Assembly (NCBI RefSeq): GCF_900116195.1
Contig: NZ_FOZW01000008.1
Location: 1-64,000 of the forward strand
From: Alloyangia pacifica
GTDB lineage: Bacteria > Pseudomonadota > Alphaproteobacteria > Rhodobacterales > Rhodobacteraceae
Direction: 5' to 3'
DNA length: 64,000 nucleotides
Below, piece by piece: positions 63,021 to 64,000 of the stretch; position 1 is the first letter of the stretch, and each line of letters opens with the position of its first letter. A program made the translations under genes and the position numbers. The notes below the pieces were generated by a model, which saw nothing but the letters and a program-made list of their open reading frames with translations, was not told the origin of the DNA and searched no databases.

Positions 63021-63913
63021 CAGGCTCGCAGACCCACCCCAACACGCTTGACGTGATGCAGCTGAACATCGCGTTGCCGAACGGCCACCGGCTGCTGCGC
63101 GACGTCTCGCTCAGCCTGCGACCCGGCGAGGTGCGCGTGCTCGTCGGCGAGAGCGGCGCCGGCAAGTCGATGATCGGCAAGGCGGTGCTCGGCATCCTGC
63201 CGCAAAACCTGAAAGTGACCGAGGGAGAGATCCTGCTCGAGGGGCAGCACCTGAACGCCATGACCCCCTGGACCCGGCGCAAGACCGTGGCGCAGAGCGC
63301 CGCGCTGATCCCGCAGGACCCGCTCACCGCGCTCAACCCGGCGCGGCGGATCGGACCGCAGATCACCGACCCGCTGGTGCGCATCCATGGCTGGAGCCGC
63401 ACAAAGGCGCGCGAAACTGCTCTGGCCCTGCTCGACCGCGTGCACATCCGCGACCCGAAGCGGGTGATGGAGAGCTACCCGCACGAGCTTTCGGGCGGGA
63501 TGCGCCAGCGCGTGCTCATCGCCGCGGCTTTCGCGCCCTCACCCCGGCTCATCGTCGCGGACGAGCCCACCACGGCGCTCGACGTGACGGTGCAGAAGCA
63601 GATCCTGCGGCTGATCCGCGAGTTGCAGCAGGAGACCGCCACCGCGGTACTCTTCGTCACCCACGATATGGGCGTGGTCGCCAAGGTCAGCCAACAGGTC
63701 ACCGTGCTCTTTGCCGGCAAGGTCATGGAGGACGCGCCGACCGAGCGAATCTTCACCGACCCCCGCCATCCCTACACCCGCGCCCTGATCGCGGCGACGC
63801 CGAGCTACGCGGACCTCGACCGGCCCTTCTCGCCGGTACCGCAGGCGCTGATCGCCGAATTGCAGGACGACATCGTCCGGGACGACGCCCGGCATCAAGG
63901 AGGCGCGCGATGA
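63017..63913 (+). CDS. Dipeptide-type ABC transporter ATP-binding protein (DppD-like)
   Basis: 298 residues. Walker A GESGAGKSM, signature ELSGGMRQRVLIAAAF, Walker B RLIVADEPTTALD, switch VTHDMGVVAKV, and the C-terminal HPYTRALIAATPS region of oligopeptide transporter ATPases. It starts in the permease stop (ATGA) and overlaps the next ATPase gene by ATGA. Confidence 0.95.
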   Translation: MTGSQTHPNTLDVMQLNIALPNGHRLLRDVSLSLRPGEVRVLVGESGAGKSMIGKAVLGILPQNLKVTEGEILLEGQHLNAMTPWTRRKTVAQSAALIPQDPLTALNPARRIGPQITDPLVRIHGWSRTKARETALALLDRVHIRDPKRVMESYPHELSGGMRQRVLIAAAFAPSPRLIVADEPTTALDVTVQKQILRLIRELQQETATAVLFVTHDMGVVAKVSQQVTVLFAGKVMEDAPTERIFTDPRHPYTRALIAATPSYADLDRPFSPVPQALIAELQDDIVRDDARHQGGAR

Positions 63914-64000
63914 CCCTGCAGACGCTGACACAGACCCCGGAAGCGCCGGAAGCTGGCGCCGCGCGCAGCCTGTTCACCGTGCGCGACCTGCGCCTGTCGT
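63910..64000 (+). CDS. Second ABC transporter ATP-binding protein (DppF-like), 5' end only
   Basis: About 30 codons are seen before the window ends (MTLQTLTQTPEAP, then LFTVRDLRLS). Position after DppD with ATGA overlap and the FTVRDLRLS opening, typical of the first strand of an ABC ATPase, make it the expected second ATPase of the dipeptide-type importer. Confidence 0.8.
   Translation, partial: MTLQTLTQTPEAPEAGAARSLFTVRDLRLS

Overview
This is GC-rich DNA, densely packed with genes, from an alphaproteobacterium. It is probably a marine or soil Rhodobacteraceae: the window carries tripartite tricarboxylate (TTT), TRAP and ABC uptake systems, an N-type ATPase operon and an isatin hydrolase-type enzyme. 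The taxonomic call is inference; no rRNA or marker gene is present. I saw no tRNA, rRNA, CRISPR array, insertion sequence or prophage.

Layout. (1) 1-5.8 kb: tail of an amino-acid ABC ATPase, a Gfo/Idh/MocA oxidoreductase, a DAO-type FAD oxidoreductase, a LysR regulator and an old-yellow-enzyme fusion resembling N-methylproline demethylases. (2) 5.9-11.2 kb: a TTT transporter (tctCBA) coupled to an ArgE-like deacetylase, with a divergent LysR. (3) 11.4-16.9 kb: an SsuABC/TauABC-like ABC transporter coupled to an FAD oxidoreductase, a GntR regulator and a divergent shikimate dehydrogenase-like protein. (4) 17.6-25.9 kb: a TRAP transporter with an SDR, divergent from IclR-thiolase-acyl-CoA synthetase-DUF296. 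(5) 25.9-38.3 kb: PEP synthase, CbpA/CbpM chaperones, a tandem STAS-like protein, a complete nine-gene N-ATPase operon (atpDCQRBEFAG) and a LOG-family protein, with a good FNR-type box between ppsA and cbpA. (6) 38.3-39.3 kb: a gene-poor, apparently degenerate kilobase. (7) 39.3-64 kb: a large aromatic catabolic island, followed by a dipeptide-type ABC transporter that runs off the window.

The island is the most interesting part. It has an AraC regulator, an SDR, a StyA-type flavin monooxygenase with its flavin reductase, an isatin hydrolase, a two-subunit indolepyruvate ferredoxin oxidoreductase-like enzyme and a fused anthraniloyl-CoA monooxygenase/reductase. It also has three hotdog thioesterases, a RidA protein, a single-domain cupin, an FAH-family hydrolase, two more SDRs, two paralogous phytoene desaturase-like FAD oxidoreductases and two MarR regulators. 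I read this as indole -> isatin -> isatinate -> anthraniloyl-CoA -> ring-hydroxylated product -> ring cleavage. The proposed new step is oxidative decarboxylation of isatinate (an aryl 2-oxoacid) straight to anthraniloyl-CoA by the IOR-like enzyme. That would remove the need for an anthranilate-CoA ligase, and none is visible in the island.

Regulatory features recur. Hairpins follow the four complete substrate-binding-protein genes. A CTTGAAG-core motif sits upstream of three island transcription units. A direct repeat with 20-bp phasing lies next to the AraC gene, and a perfect 14-bp tandem duplication lies on the atpD start.
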